The notes below the pieces were generated by a model. The model worked only from the letters and a program-made list of their open reading frames with translations. It was not told the origin of the DNA and searched no databases. Positions 36,801-44,890 of a stretch of DNA of 64,000 nt are shown in pieces. The translations under genes were made by a program, and so were the position numbers. Numbering within the stretch: the stretch's first letter is position 1; each line of letters begins with the position of its first letter. This DNA comes from Pseudomonas wuhanensis (GTDB lineage Bacteria > Pseudomonadota > Gammaproteobacteria > Pseudomonadales > Pseudomonadaceae), in contig NZ_CP117430.1 in NCBI RefSeq assembly GCF_030687395.1, positions 1,178,001-1,242,000 on the forward strand, in the 5' to 3' direction.

Positions 36801-36942
36801 TCGGGAATTCTGCTTCCGGCAGCGGCGCAATCGACAGTCGTGGAAAGGCGATGACCCCCAGCAGCACCAAGGCAAAGGTCAGCAGGACCGTTGCCACCGG
36901 ATGATCGATGCACCACGCAGAAATCGAGCCATGGCCCTTCAT
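33850..36942 (-). CDS. RND multidrug efflux permease (MdtB/MdtC-like)
   Basis: A 1030-residue proton-driven inner-membrane pump of the HAE-1 class. Twelve membrane spans are expected: one near the N-terminus (TVLLTFALVLLGVIAFPRLSIAPLPEAEFP), a block around residues 335-530, and a C-terminal block. The proton-relay aspartate pair is in SVGFVVDDAIVVVENI. The large periplasmic loops are full length. The start overlaps the adaptor stop by four bases. Substrate cannot be read from sequence. No outer-membrane channel gene adjoins. Confidence 0.93.
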   Translation of the reverse strand: MKGHGSISAWCIDHPVATVLLTFALVLLGVIAFPRLSIAPLPEAEFPTIQVAAQLPGANPETMASSVATPLEVQFSAIPGMTQMTSSSALGSTILTLQFTLDKSIDTAAQEVQAAINTAAGKLPKDMPNLPNWRKVNPADSPVLILSINSPQMPGTEVSDLVETLLARQISQIDGVGNINITGQQRPAIRVQASADKLAAIGLTLADIRLAIQQTSLNLAKGALYGESSISTLSTNDQLFHPEEYGQLIVSYKDGAPVHLKDVAKVVNGSEDAYIQAWADGQPGVNLVIFRQPGANIVETVDRIQAALPSLEAMLPASVQVKVLIDRTQTIRASLHEVEVTLLIAILLVVAVMALFLRQLSSTLIVAAVLGVSLIASFALMYIMGFSLNNLTLVAIVVSVGFVVDDAIVVVENIHRHLEAGDGRREAAIKGAGEIGFTVVSISFSLVAAFIPLLFMGGVVGRLFKEFALTATSTIMISVVVSLTLAPTLAALFMRAPEHSQSGFGERLLALYEKGLRRALAHQKLTIGVFGLSLGLAIAGYIFIPKGFFPIQDTGFVLGTTEAAADISYGDMVKKHLAMAEIVAADPAVETFSHSVGVAGSNQTIANGRFWISLKKRGDRDVSASQFIDRIRPQLMKIPGIVLYLRAGQDINLSSGPSRAQYQYVLKSNDGALLSTWTQHLTEKLRSNPAFRDISNDLQLGGSITHISIDRSAAARFGLTASDVDEALYDAFGQRQINEFQTQTNQYNVILELDTKQRGKAESLNYFYLRSPLSGEMVPLSALAKFDAPTIGPLSIAHDGMFPAANLSFNLAPGVALGDAVIMLNQAKTDIGMPAAISGNFQGAAQAFQSSLASQPWLILAALVAVYIILGVLYESFVHPLTIISTLPSAGLGAVIMLWICGQDFSIMALIGLVLLIGIVKKNGILMIDFALDAQRKRGLPPEEAIYEACMTRFRPIIMTTLAALLGALPLMLGYGTGAELRQPLGIAVVGGLLVSQALTLFTTPVIYLWLERLFHRPTPAQQPVLATTD

Positions 36943-38099
36943 GGTTTCGGCTCCGATTGCACGACTTGCGGTGGGTCGGTCACTACCTGCACGGTCGAGC
37001 CAGGTTTGAGCCGCGACTGGCCGTCGCTGACCAGCACATCGCCCGGTTTCACGCCTTTGATGATGTCCTGCCCGCTGCTTTGATAAACCACCTGCACCTG
37101 AACGGCTTCGACCTTGTCGCCGTTGACCCGGTAGACGAAATGTTGATCGAGGCCACGTTGTACGACGGTGGGCGGCACCACCAGCGCATTTTTATCCAGC
37201 GCTGTCTGAATCTTTACCGTTACCAGCAGGCCCGGCCAGAGTTTCTGTGCAGGGTTGGCGAATTCAGCCTTGGCGCGGATGGTCCCGGTGTTGGCGTTGA
37301 TCTGGTTGTCGATCAGGGTCAGGTGGCCTTCGCCCAGCAGGTTGCCGGTTTCGCCGTCGGTGTCGGCACCGATGTAAGCCTTGACCGGCGTGTGCTGTGG
37401 ATCGTTGATCAGGCTTTGCAGGGTCGGCAGCATGTGCTGCGGCAGGGAAAACTCCACGGCGATCGGGTCGATCTGGGTTACGGTGAACAGGCCTTGGGTG
37501 TCGGTCATGCGCAGGAAGTTGCCTTCATCCACTGTGCGAATACCGACGCGACCGGTGACCGGGGAGCGAATCTGTGTGTAGGAAAGCTGCACCAGAGCGG
37601 CGTCGATCGATGCCTGATTGCCTTGGGCGGTGGCTTTGAGTTGGTTGACCAGCGCTTGTTGCTGGTCGTAGGTCTGCTTGGACACGCCGTCGTCGACGCT
37701 CAGCAGTTTGTAGCGTTTGAGGTTGACCTGCGCCACTTGCAGTTGCGCCTGACTTTCGCCCAGTTGCGCCCGGGCCTGGTCAAGGCTGGCGCGGATCGAG
37801 CGATCGTCGATGGTAGCCAGCAGATCACCTTTGTTCACCAGTTGGCCTTCCTTGACCAGCAGTTTGGTGAGGATGCCGTCGATCTGCGGGCGCACGACCA
37901 CGCTGTGCAACGACAGCACCGAGCCGATGCCGCTGATGTAGCGGGGCACGTCTTTTTCAGCGACGCTGACCACTCGCACGGGGATGGCGGTGGAGGTGGC
38001 CGGTTTGGTCGTGGCGGGTTTGGCGGCGTACCACACGCCCAGCACTGCCAGGGTGATCAGAAGGGCGGCGAGCAGGGCGGTTTTTTTCTGAATTCGCAT
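36939..38099 (-). CDS. RND efflux periplasmic adaptor (MdtA-like)
   Basis: A 386-residue membrane-fusion protein with an N-terminal anchor (ALLAALLITLAVLGVWYA), a lipoyl half-motif at VVRPQIDGILTKLLVKEGQLV, a coiled-coil hairpin (~105-170, rich in Q/A), the second lipoyl half (TQIRSPVTGRVGIRTVDEGN), and beta-barrel and membrane-proximal domains. It bridges the permease to an outer-membrane channel encoded elsewhere. First gene of the efflux operon; two palindromes lie upstream. Confidence 0.93.
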   Translation of the reverse strand: MRIQKKTALLAALLITLAVLGVWYAAKPATTKPATSTAIPVRVVSVAEKDVPRYISGIGSVLSLHSVVVRPQIDGILTKLLVKEGQLVNKGDLLATIDDRSIRASLDQARAQLGESQAQLQVAQVNLKRYKLLSVDDGVSKQTYDQQQALVNQLKATAQGNQASIDAALVQLSYTQIRSPVTGRVGIRTVDEGNFLRMTDTQGLFTVTQIDPIAVEFSLPQHMLPTLQSLINDPQHTPVKAYIGADTDGETGNLLGEGHLTLIDNQINANTGTIRAKAEFANPAQKLWPGLLVTVKIQTALDKNALVVPPTVVQRGLDQHFVYRVNGDKVEAVQVQVVYQSSGQDIIKGVKPGDVLVSDGQSRLKPGSTVQVVTDPPQVVQSEPKP

Positions 38100-38136
38100 G
38101 CGAATGGGGCGCCGGGCAAAGTGGTCGGAGTTTTGT

Positions 38137-38164
38137 CAGGTTTATACCTTCCTTTATAAACCTG
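38137..38164. promoter_or_regulatory. Perfect palindrome upstream of the efflux operon
   Basis: CAGGTTTATA (38137-38146), eight bases, TATAAACCTG (38155-38164): ten-base arms, no mismatch, 38 bases before the adaptor start. It looks like a dimeric-regulator operator. No regulator gene is adjacent. Confidence 0.55.
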
Positions 38165-38189
38165 TTAGCCCGTCAGGAGAGTGACTGGT

Positions 38190-38209
38190 AACTGACGGCG
38201 CTGTCAGTT
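38190..38209. promoter_or_regulatory. Second inverted repeat upstream of the efflux operon
   Basis: AACTGAC (38190-38196), six bases GGCGCT, GTCAGTT (38203-38209). Perfect seven-base arms, 26 bases from the first palindrome. It could be an operator or part of a hairpin. Confidence 0.4.
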
Positions 38210-38300
38210 TGGACCTCTTTGGGCTGATGCTGATTCCCGTGATCAAAAGCGGCAGGCGAGCTAATGAGTGGTGAGGGACGGGTGCACACCGCTCCACTAA

Positions 38301-38390
38301 TGTGGGAGCGGGCTTGCCCGCGATAACGGTGGCACATCCAACATCCCTGAGCCTGACACACCGCTATCGCGGGCAAGCCCGCTCCCACAG
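38301..38390. repeat. REP/BIME inverted pair
   Basis: TGTGGGAGCGGGCTTGCCCG at the left and its complement at 38370-38390, then a degenerate third copy (GCAGGAGCGAGGATTGCCCG) around 38436-38456. Confidence 0.88.
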
Positions 38391-38585
38391 GGTTCATCGT
38401 CGTTCGCAGATTCGGTGTACGACACAATGCACCTGCAGGAGCGAGGATTGCCCGCGAAAGCGGTTGGTCAGTCAACACAAAACCCAACTGACCAACTGCA
38501 GCTTGCGACTCCCGAGACAGGTATACTGCCGCCTTTCGCGGCTCGCCTACCGGGCCGGACTCTTTGAGCATCACCCGGAGCTTTC

Positions 38586-38843
38586 ATGACTTCCCCGACA
38601 CAACCGCCGGTTGCCGACGCTTTGAGCGACGACCAGGCAGACCTGCCAGACAGCGTCGACTCCAGCGCAGACAGCGAAACCAAAGCGGCGATTCCAGCGT
38701 TCAAGTTTCCGTTCAAGCCGGGTGAATTGGCTGCGGCGAAGAATGCCAGCCAGCCTTGGTACAAGAACGGCGCCAAGAATGGTCACACCAAGACCCCGGG
38801 GGCAGCGCCTCCTGGCACTCGTCGTTCGATGGGTAAGCGCTGA
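38586..38843 (+). CDS. Small conserved hypothetical protein
   Basis: An 85-residue protein not assigned to a function. The first ~35 residues are acidic and serine-rich (DDQADLPDSVDSSADSE), and the rest is basic and proline/glycine-rich (PAFKFPFKPGELAAAKNASQPWYKNGAKNG), ending RRSMGKR. It appears intrinsically disordered and has no membrane segment. The ATG follows GGAGCTTTC. It lies between two REP clusters. I believe similar proteins occur in other fluorescent pseudomonads, but cannot verify it here. Confidence 0.65.
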   Translation: MTSPTQPPVADALSDDQADLPDSVDSSADSETKAAIPAFKFPFKPGELAAAKNASQPWYKNGAKNGHTKTPGAAPPGTRRSMGKR

Positions 38844-38874
38844 GTTTTTACCTCTGCGGTGCCTGATCTGCCAT

Positions 38875-38972
38875 CTTCGCGAGCAAGCCCGCTTCCACAG
38901 TGGTTCATCGTCGTTCACAGATTCGGTGTACGACACAAATCAACTAATGTGGGAGCGAGCTTGCTCGCGAAG
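38875..38972. repeat. REP/BIME inverted pair
   Basis: CTTCGCGAGCAAGCCCGCTT (38875) and, inverted, GCGAGCTTGCTCGCGAAG (to 38972). The spacer holds the block GTTCATCGTCGTTC-CAGATTCGGTGTACGACACA, which also follows the repeat at 38301. Confidence 0.88.
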
Positions 38973-39002
38973 GGGCCCGCACAGACACCACATACCTCTG
39001 GC

Positions 39003-39749
39003 TCAGGCCCGCAACGAAATAAACGCATAGTTCAGCGGCACTTCAGTCGCCACCTGCGCCCCGGCCGCCAGCACTTGCCCGGCAATATCATCGCCTGACA
39101 CGTGAAACAACCAGTCACCGCCCGACTCCATCTGCGATTGCGCTGAAACCTGATCGATGACCGTGGAAAACGCGTTCATATCCGGCAGATAAGCGGTAAA
39201 GCCATCGCCCTTCAACGCTGTCGTCCGAATCCCCAATAACGCGCAAATCGCATCCTTGGCCTGAATCTCATCGCGATCCGCCTGACGGGAGCGCTGGATC
39301 AATCCCACCAGTTCCTGATCCACCAGTTCACCACCGATGATCAAATCCGGCCCTTTTTCCCACGACTCGGGTGGGCATTCCTTTACCGTCGGGTTGAGTG
39401 GGATGTGCGGATTGATTTCCATCGGATAGATGCGGCACACCAGCGGTCGGCGTTCGTAGATGCGGCAGAGGTTGTCTTCGTCAAGATTCCGGCAGGGACC
39501 GACGTTGTAGGCGGCAAAGGTGATCGCCACGTGCACCTCGCAGGCACCACTTAGAACCGCCACCGAACGGCGTTCGGCGTGTTCGCGTTGCTGCGCGGGC
39601 AGGCCCAGGCCATTGGCGAGGAAGGCCTCCACCAGCACGATCACCTGACCGCCATCGGCCGCCCACATCCGGGCCTCTGCCAGTGTCAGGGGCACATGAT
39701 GGTCGTTGCAGCATTTGCCACAACCTACGCAGGAAAACGTTGTATTCAT
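39003..39749 (-). CDS. YkgJ-family cysteine-cluster protein
   Basis: A 248-residue protein with the CxxCxxCC cluster at the N-terminus (FSCVGCGKCCNDHHVPLT) and a second cysteine set CRNLDEDNLCRIYERRPLVCRIYP, the UPF0153 pattern thought to hold a zinc or iron-sulfur site. The remaining ~130 residues are not recognised. The start is the ATG at 39749, which puts the cysteine cluster at residue 7. Function unknown. Confidence 0.85.
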   Translation of the reverse strand: MNTTFSCVGCGKCCNDHHVPLTLAEARMWAADGGQVIVLVEAFLANGLGLPAQQREHAERRSVAVLSGACEVHVAITFAAYNVGPCRNLDEDNLCRIYERRPLVCRIYPMEINPHIPLNPTVKECPPESWEKGPDLIIGGELVDQELVGLIQRSRQADRDEIQAKDAICALLGIRTTALKGDGFTAYLPDMNAFSTVIDQVSAQSQMESGGDWLFHVSGDDIAGQVLAAGAQVATEVPLNYAFISLRA

Positions 39750-39832
39750 TGAACGGCCAGTCACCTGTGGGGGCATGAAATGGCGACAAAAAGCCACCGC
39801 AAAGGCCTGTGCCGAAGCAAGTTATGCGCCAT

Positions 39833-40159
39833 TCACTGCGCTTTTGCTGTGGGGCGGATGGAGTCCCATTCGGTCACGTAGGCGGTTTTGCTTTTCTTGT
39901 TGTAGAGGCACAGCTCGGTGCCTTGCTGGCCTTTCATGTGTTTTTGCGGGTACTGGCCTTGCAGCAGGAGCGCGGTATAACCCACCCGGTCATCGAACTG
40001 CGCGGCATTGCCGACGGGTTTGACGTTCTTCAGGCCGCTGGCGTTGGTGCAACTGGCGAGCACGGCTTTATCGAAGGCGGCCCAGGCGTCGGGGCTGGAG
40101 GCGTGGGTTTGGGTGGCGAGGGTGGTGAGGCAGAGGACGGTCAGGGTGATGGCTTTCAT
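39833..40159 (-). CDS. Small secreted hypothetical protein
   Basis: A 108-residue protein with a cleavable signal peptide (ITLTVLCLTTLATQTHA, cut near residue 20). The mature part has two cysteines (SCTNASGL and ELCLYNKK) that could form one disulfide. It is likely periplasmic. Not assigned to a family. Confidence 0.7.
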   Translation of the reverse strand: MKAITLTVLCLTTLATQTHASSPDAWAAFDKAVLASCTNASGLKNVKPVGNAAQFDDRVGYTALLLQGQYPQKHMKGQQGTELCLYNKKSKTAYVTEWDSIRPTAKAQ

Positions 40160-40243
40160 GGTTTAGGCATCCTTGGCGGGTAGTGGCCGAGGTCGGAGTA
40201 TGCCTGATGGTTTTGGATTGGTTATGCGGGCCTCTTCGCGGTG

Positions 40244-40702
40244 TCAGGTTGGAACCGGTTCCCGGCGGACCACATACATCCCGGCACTTTCATACAAGCG
40301 CTGGGCCCGAAGGTTGTTTTCCAGCACCTTCAAATCCACAAAGCCTTCGCGGCGTTGCTGAAACACGTTGAACGCATTTAGCAGCAGCGCACGGCCAAGT
40401 CCGAGGCCTTGAGCGCGCGGGTGCACCACCAGGCTCTTGATATAAGCGCTGGTCCAGCACTGGGCGACGCCGACAATACCTTCGGCATCCAGGGCAATAA
40501 AGCACAGGGTCGGATCATATTCGGGATCGGTTTCAAAACGTTGCTGCCAGACTTCCAGCGTCGGTACGCGACCACTACCTTCCCGATAGCCCAGCTCCAT
40601 CAAGTGATGAACATCTTCGGCCAGTTCGGGACGGTACTCGGTCAACTCAATGCCATTTGGCCAAGTGAAAGGCGGCACATCCTCAGCCAGGTTGCGCCGC
40701 AT
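40244..40702 (-). CDS. GNAT-family N-acetyltransferase
   Basis: A 152-residue acetyltransferase. The acetyl-CoA site reads IKSLVVHPRAQGLGLGRALLLNAF (Q/RxxGxG/A pattern, here QGLGLG), and the C-terminal VLENNLRAQRLYESAGMYVVRR is the usual N-and-Y block. The substrate is unknown. An upstream TTG at 40726 gives 160 residues, but the ATG at 40702 was preferred. It lies just downstream of cheV on the same strand, with 27 bases between. Confidence 0.85.
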   Translation of the reverse strand: MRRNLAEDVPPFTWPNGIELTEYRPELAEDVHHLMELGYREGSGRVPTLEVWQQRFETDPEYDPTLCFIALDAEGIVGVAQCWTSAYIKSLVVHPRAQGLGLGRALLLNAFNVFQQRREGFVDLKVLENNLRAQRLYESAGMYVVRREPVPT

Positions 40703-40729
40703 CAGAAAACAAAAGTCCTCGGCCAAAAC

Positions 40730-41632
40730 TCAGTGACCTTGTTCGGCGACGGCCCTGGCCGCCGCGATCAGGCATTTGGTCAATTCCGGTGAGGAGAATT
40801 TGGTCAGCACCGCGTTGGCCCCGGCCAGTCGAGCCTTCTCGCTGTTCATCGCGCTGTCCAGCGAGGTGTGCAGCAACACATAGAGGTGCGAAAAGTCGGG
40901 GGTTTCACGCAATGTGCGGGTGAGGGCATAGCCGTCCATTTCCGACATTTCGATGTCCGAGACGATCAGGTTGATTTGCTGGGCGGTGCCTTGCAGGTCC
41001 AACAGGCAGTCGATGGCTTCTTTGGCGCTGCGAGCGGTGTGGCATTGCAGGCCGAGGTTGCGCAGGGTGTGCACCGATTGTTGCAGGGCGACCTGGCTAT
41101 CATCGACCACCAGAATCCGCGCGTTGCCGAGTACTTCGGCGTCTTCCATGCTCAGTTCGGTCGGGGCCGTTTCGATCTGCGCCGGAGCGATGCCGTGGAT
41201 GACCTTTTCGATGTCCAGCACTTGCACCAGCGTGCCGTCGACCGAGGTCACGCCGGTGATGTACGAGCGCACGCCGCCGGAGCCGAAGGGCGGTGGACGG
41301 ATGTCGGTGGTCAGGCAATGGACGATCTTGCTCACCGCCTGAACGTGCAAACCCTGCTTGGAGCGGCTGACGTCGGTGACGATCAGGCAGCCGCCGTTCG
41401 GGTCTTCCAGCGGTCGCTCGCCGATGGCGCGGCTCAGGTCGATCACCGACAACGACGCGCCGCGCAGGGTGGCGATGCCTTTGACGTGGGGGTGCGACTC
41501 CGGCAGCTTGGTCAGCGGCGGGCAAGGGATGATTTCGCTGACTTTCAGCAGGTTGATCGCCATCAGCTTGCCGCTGCGCAAGGTAAACAGCAGAAGCGAA
41601 AGTGAATCTGCGCGGGCTTTGTTGGAAGACAT
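40730..41632 (-). CDS. cheV: Chemotaxis coupling protein CheV
   Basis: A 300-residue two-domain protein. A CheW-like domain (~1-165; LFTLRSGKLMAINLLKVSEIIPCP) couples receptors to CheA. A receiver domain (~175-300) has the acidic pair in RILVVDDSQ, the phospho-accepting aspartate in INLIVSDIEMSEMDGYALT, and the lysine in VLTKFSSPEL. The phosphorylation site is intact, so it probably tunes adaptation. The start at 41632 follows AGAAGG. Isolated from other chemotaxis genes. Confidence 0.93.
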   Translation of the reverse strand: MSSNKARADSLSLLLFTLRSGKLMAINLLKVSEIIPCPPLTKLPESHPHVKGIATLRGASLSVIDLSRAIGERPLEDPNGGCLIVTDVSRSKQGLHVQAVSKIVHCLTTDIRPPPFGSGGVRSYITGVTSVDGTLVQVLDIEKVIHGIAPAQIETAPTELSMEDAEVLGNARILVVDDSQVALQQSVHTLRNLGLQCHTARSAKEAIDCLLDLQGTAQQINLIVSDIEMSEMDGYALTRTLRETPDFSHLYVLLHTSLDSAMNSEKARLAGANAVLTKFSSPELTKCLIAAARAVAEQGH

Positions 41633-41773
41633 AAAAACCTTCTGTGGAAAAAGGTGATGGGCGATTGTGAAGATCGCCAACAGCTATCGATGCCGGGTTA
41701 TCGACTTGTCGGGGGCAGGCTTTAGGGGAAATGCCCATTGCCAGCCAAACGGTACGACATTATCCAGGTGAGA

Positions 41774-43327
41774 CTATTTCATACCCAACCGCTTGGCCAT
41801 CCGCCCCAGGTTCGCCCGATCCAGCCCCAGCTCCCGCGCCGCGCTGGCCCAGTTGTTCTGGTGCCGTTCCAGGCAAACGCTGATCAGTTGGCGCTGATAA
41901 TGCTCGGTGGCCTCACGCAAATCCCCTGAAGCCAATGCAGCCGCTGGCGCAGTAACCACGGGTTCTGGCGTGTGTTCAATCCTGCCATTGCGCAAGTCCA
42001 GATCCGCCGCGCTCAAGCTCAGGATTTTCGGGCGCTCCTTGCAGTTACCCAGCGCCTTCAACGCACTACGACCAATCAAATGCTCCAGCTCCCGCACGTT
42101 CCCCGGCCAGTCATACGCCAATAGTGCCGCTTGCGCATCGCTGGTCAGGCGCAGGCTGTTGAGGCCCATGCGTGAGCGGTTTTGTTCCAGGAAATAGCCG
42201 CTGAGCAGCAGCACATCCCGGCCGCGATCGCGCAGTGCGGGCACCAGCAGGGGGTAAACGCTCAGGCGATGATAGAAGTCGGCACGGTAGCGACCGCTGC
42301 GCACTTCTTCAGCCAGGTCGCGGTTGGTTGCTGCGATCAATCGCACGTCGACCTGATGCTCCTTGTCCGAGCCCAGGCGCTGCAATTGCCCGCTCTGCAA
42401 CACTCTCAGCAATTTGGCCTGCACGGTCAGCGACAACTCGCCCACTTCATCGAGAAACAACGTGCCGCCATTGGCCAGTTCGAACTTGCCGCGCCGATCA
42501 TTCGTCGCGCCGGTGAACGCACCGCGCACATGGCCGAACAATTCGCTCTCCACCAGCGTGTCCGGCAGGGCGGCGCAATTGAGGCTGATGATTGGTTTGT
42601 CGGCTCGTGGGGACGCCGCGTGGATAGCCTGGGCCACCAGCTCTTTGCCGACTCCGGTTTCGCCGGTGATCAGCACCGTCAGGTCGCTGCCGCCCACCAG
42701 GCTGATCTCTTCCATTAAGCGTTTGTGAGCCTTGCTCTGGCCGATCATTTCGCGGTTCTGTTGGCCGCTGGCCTGACGGTAAACCTCGGCGCGTTGATGT
42801 TCGTCTTCGACGCGATTGGCCAGCCGTTCGATGCGTTCTGCGGCGTTGACCGTGGCGGCGGCGAGGCTGGCGAAGGCTTGCAAGGCGTCCAGTTCGATCG
42901 GTTCGAAACGTTCAGGGTCGAGCGCGTCGAGGGTCAGCAAACCCCACGGGCGCTCGTCGATAAACAGCGGGCAGCCCATGCAATCATGGACTTCCAGGTG
43001 ATCGTGCAGACCATCGACCAGGCCATCATAAGGATCGGGCAACTCGCTGTCGGCAGCGAAGCGAGTCGGGCCGGGACTGCTGAGCAGCGCTTCGAAGCGC
43101 GGATGTTCACTGATCTTGAAACGTCGACCGAGGGTGTCGGTGCTCAACCCATCCACGGCCAGCGGCACCAGCCACTCACCGTCGAGTCGCAGCAGGGCCG
43201 CGGCGTCGCAAGGGAGCAGGGCGCGCATGGCTTCGAGCAGGCGTCGGTAGCGCTCGCCTTCGGGCAATTCGCGGGACAGGTCGGAGACCAGGGGTAGGAG
43301 GGTCGTGAGCAATAATTTTGCAGTCAT
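41774..43327 (-). CDS. norR: Nitric-oxide-responsive sigma-54 activator (NorR/FhpR)
   Basis: A 517-residue enhancer-binding protein. An N-terminal GAF domain (~1-170), which in NorR binds NO at a non-heme iron, is followed by an AAA+ domain with Walker A GETGVGKELVAQ and the sigma-54-contacting GAFTGA loop, and a Fis-type helix-turn-helix (WASAARELGLDRANLGRMAKRLG). It is divergent from the flavohaemoglobin gene, the arrangement of P. aeruginosa fhpR-fhp. Three GT-N7-AC sites lie between them, one over its own start codon, suggesting autoregulation. Confidence 0.93.
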   Translation of the reverse strand: MTAKLLLTTLLPLVSDLSRELPEGERYRRLLEAMRALLPCDAAALLRLDGEWLVPLAVDGLSTDTLGRRFKISEHPRFEALLSSPGPTRFAADSELPDPYDGLVDGLHDHLEVHDCMGCPLFIDERPWGLLTLDALDPERFEPIELDALQAFASLAAATVNAAERIERLANRVEDEHQRAEVYRQASGQQNREMIGQSKAHKRLMEEISLVGGSDLTVLITGETGVGKELVAQAIHAASPRADKPIISLNCAALPDTLVESELFGHVRGAFTGATNDRRGKFELANGGTLFLDEVGELSLTVQAKLLRVLQSGQLQRLGSDKEHQVDVRLIAATNRDLAEEVRSGRYRADFYHRLSVYPLLVPALRDRGRDVLLLSGYFLEQNRSRMGLNSLRLTSDAQAALLAYDWPGNVRELEHLIGRSALKALGNCKERPKILSLSAADLDLRNGRIEHTPEPVVTAPAAALASGDLREATEHYQRQLISVCLERHQNNWASAARELGLDRANLGRMAKRLGMK

Positions 43328-43378
43328 AATGACTCCATGTAGTCGGTGTGACTATAAAGCCTCGTATGTCGATATGAC
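43323..43378. promoter_or_regulatory. Three NorR-type enhancer sites (GTC-N5-GAC)
   Basis: GTCATAATGAC (43323-43333), GTCGGTGTGAC (43342-43352) and GTCGATATGAC (43368-43378). All match the GT-N7-AC pattern of NorR sites. E. coli norVW also carries three. They lie 42-97 bases upstream of a sigma-54-like element. Confidence 0.75.
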
Positions 43379-43419
43379 TACTTTGTTTTTAACTAATTGA
43401 TTTATAACGTTTTAATTGT

Positions 43420-43435
43420 TGGCATGGAAACTGAT
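43420..43435 (+). promoter_or_regulatory. Weak sigma-54-like promoter for hmp
   Basis: TGGCATG-GAAA-CTGAT. The -24 half fits TGGCACG well. The -12 half lacks the normal GC. The distance to the NorR sites and to the hmp start is right. Confidence 0.5.
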
Positions 43436-43475
43436 AGGTAAAGGGTATTCACATAAAGCTCAGGAGTCGCCCTTT

Positions 43476-44657
43476 ATGCTTAGCGTTCAAGACCGTGCCA
43501 TCGTCAAGTCCACCGTGCCGTTGCTGGAAAGCGGCGGCGAAGCGTTGATCACTCATTTCTACCGCATGATGCTCTCCGAATACCCGGAGGTCCGCCCGCT
43601 ATTCAACCAGGCTCACCAGGCCAGCGGCGATCAGCCTCGCGCCTTGGCCAACGGTGTATTGATGTATGCGCGGCACATCGACCAGCTCGATCAATTGGGC
43701 GACCTGGTAGCCAAGATCATCAACAAGCACGTGGCCCTGCAAATCCTCCCGGAACATTACCCGATCGTCGGTAGCTGCCTGTTGCGAGCAATTTCCGAAG
43801 TGCTGGGCGAAGAGATCGCCACGCCCGAAGTGATGAGTGCCTGGGGCGCGGCCTACGGTCAATTGGCCGAGATCCTGATCGGCGCCGAAGCCAGCATCTA
43901 CGACCAGAAAGCACAGGCGCCGGGCGGCTGGCGTGGTGCGCGGGAGTTCATCGTGGCGGCCAAGGTCGAGGAGAGCGCGGAAATCATCTCGTTTTACTTC
44001 GAACCGGCGGACAAGGGCCCGATTCTCGCGGCAGAGCCTGGCCAGTACATCGGCATGAAACTGATCCTCGATGGCGAAGAAATTCGACGTAACTATTCGC
44101 TGTCGGCGCTGGCCAACAAGGGCCAGTACCGCATCAGCGTCAAGCGCGAAACCGGTGGCCGCGCTTCCAACCATTTACACGATCAACTGCACGTCGGCGC
44201 GAGCATCCTGCTGTTCCCGCCAGCGGGCGATTTCACCCTGACCGCCAGCGACAAACCGCTGGTGCTGATCAGTGGCGGCGTCGGCATCACCCCGACGCTG
44301 GCGATGCTCGAAGCGGCGTTGGCGACCGAGCGGCCAGTGCACTTTATCCACTGCGCGCGCAACGGCAGCGTGCATGCTTTCCGTGACTGGATCGATGGCC
44401 TGGCCGAGCGTCATCCGCAGCTCAAGCGTTTTTACTGCTACGCCGAAGACGATGGTGTCAGCCCGGCGGCGGACAAGGTTGGCCTGTTGAGCCAGGCGCA
44501 ACTTGGCGAGTGGTTGCCGGAACAGCGTGACGTGGATGCGTACTTCCTGGGACCTAAGGGCTTCATGGCGGCGATCAAACGTCACCTCAAGGCCTTGGGT
44601 GTGCCAGAGAAGCAGAGCCGTTACGAGTTCTTCGGGCCGGCTGCCGCACTGGAATAA
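43476..44657 (+). CDS. hmp: Flavohaemoglobin nitric oxide dioxygenase
   Basis: A 393-residue NO dioxygenase turning NO and O2 into nitrate. The globin domain (~1-140) carries the proximal histidine in [19 protein letters not shown] ferredoxin-reductase-like module follows with FAD-binding [22 protein letters not shown] and NAD-binding [17 protein letters not shown]. It starts at 43476 after CAGGAG; a longer frame to 43416 overlaps the promoter. Closed by a strong terminator. Confidence 0.95.
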   Translation: MLSVQDRAIVKSTVPLLESGGEALITHFYRMMLSEYPEVRPLFNQAHQASGDQPRALANGVLMYARHIDQLDQLGDLVAKIINKHVALQILPEHYPIVGSCLLRAISEVLGEEIATPEVMSAWGAAYGQLAEILIGAEASIYDQKAQAPGGWRGAREFIVAAKVEESAEIISFYFEPADKGPILAAEPGQYIGMKLILDGEEIRRNYSLSALANKGQYRISVKRETGGRASNHLHDQLHVGASILLFPPAGDFTLTASDKPLVLISGGVGITPTLAMLEAALATERPVHFIHCARNGSVHAFRDWIDGLAERHPQLKRFYCYAEDDGVSPAADKVGLLSQAQLGEWLPEQRDVDAYFLGPKGFMAAIKRHLKALGVPEKQSRYEFFGPAAALE

Positions 44658-44677
44658 CTGTCTGGGCGGTTCCCGAG

Positions 44678-44727
44678 GGCCGGGTCGGTGTTTCGCTTGT
44701 TTGCGAAGCACCGACCCGGCCTTTTTT
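44678..44727 (+). terminator. Rho-independent terminator after hmp
   Basis: GGCCGGGTCGGTG and CACCGACCCGGCC pair, extended by TTCGC/GCGAA, followed by six T residues. Confidence 0.93.
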
Positions 44728-44797
44728 GCATTTGGCTAGCACCCGACCAGAGGCCGGGTATGAGGCTGCCTACCTGATTGACGGAAAATACATAAAA

Positions 44798-44810
44798 GTC
44801 CAGTATGGAA
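44798..44810. promoter_or_regulatory. DauR-operator-like palindrome before the binding-protein gene
   Basis: GTCCAGTATGGAA, matching the GTCCATTATGGAC palindrome at the dauB promoter in 11 of 13 positions; flanking AAAA and TT are also shared. Confidence 0.5.
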
Positions 44811-44890
44811 TTCTAAGTACAAAAAAGGTTTTCCCCCGTTTCAGCTTCTTCTGTCTTGCCAAACCAACAACAACCCGCGAGAGAACGAAT

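Noticed and set aside
41774..44657. norR taken as regulator of nitric oxide reductase
   Set aside because: The divergent gene is a flavohaemoglobin, and no norCB genes are present, so its local target is hmp. The name norR is kept for the family only.
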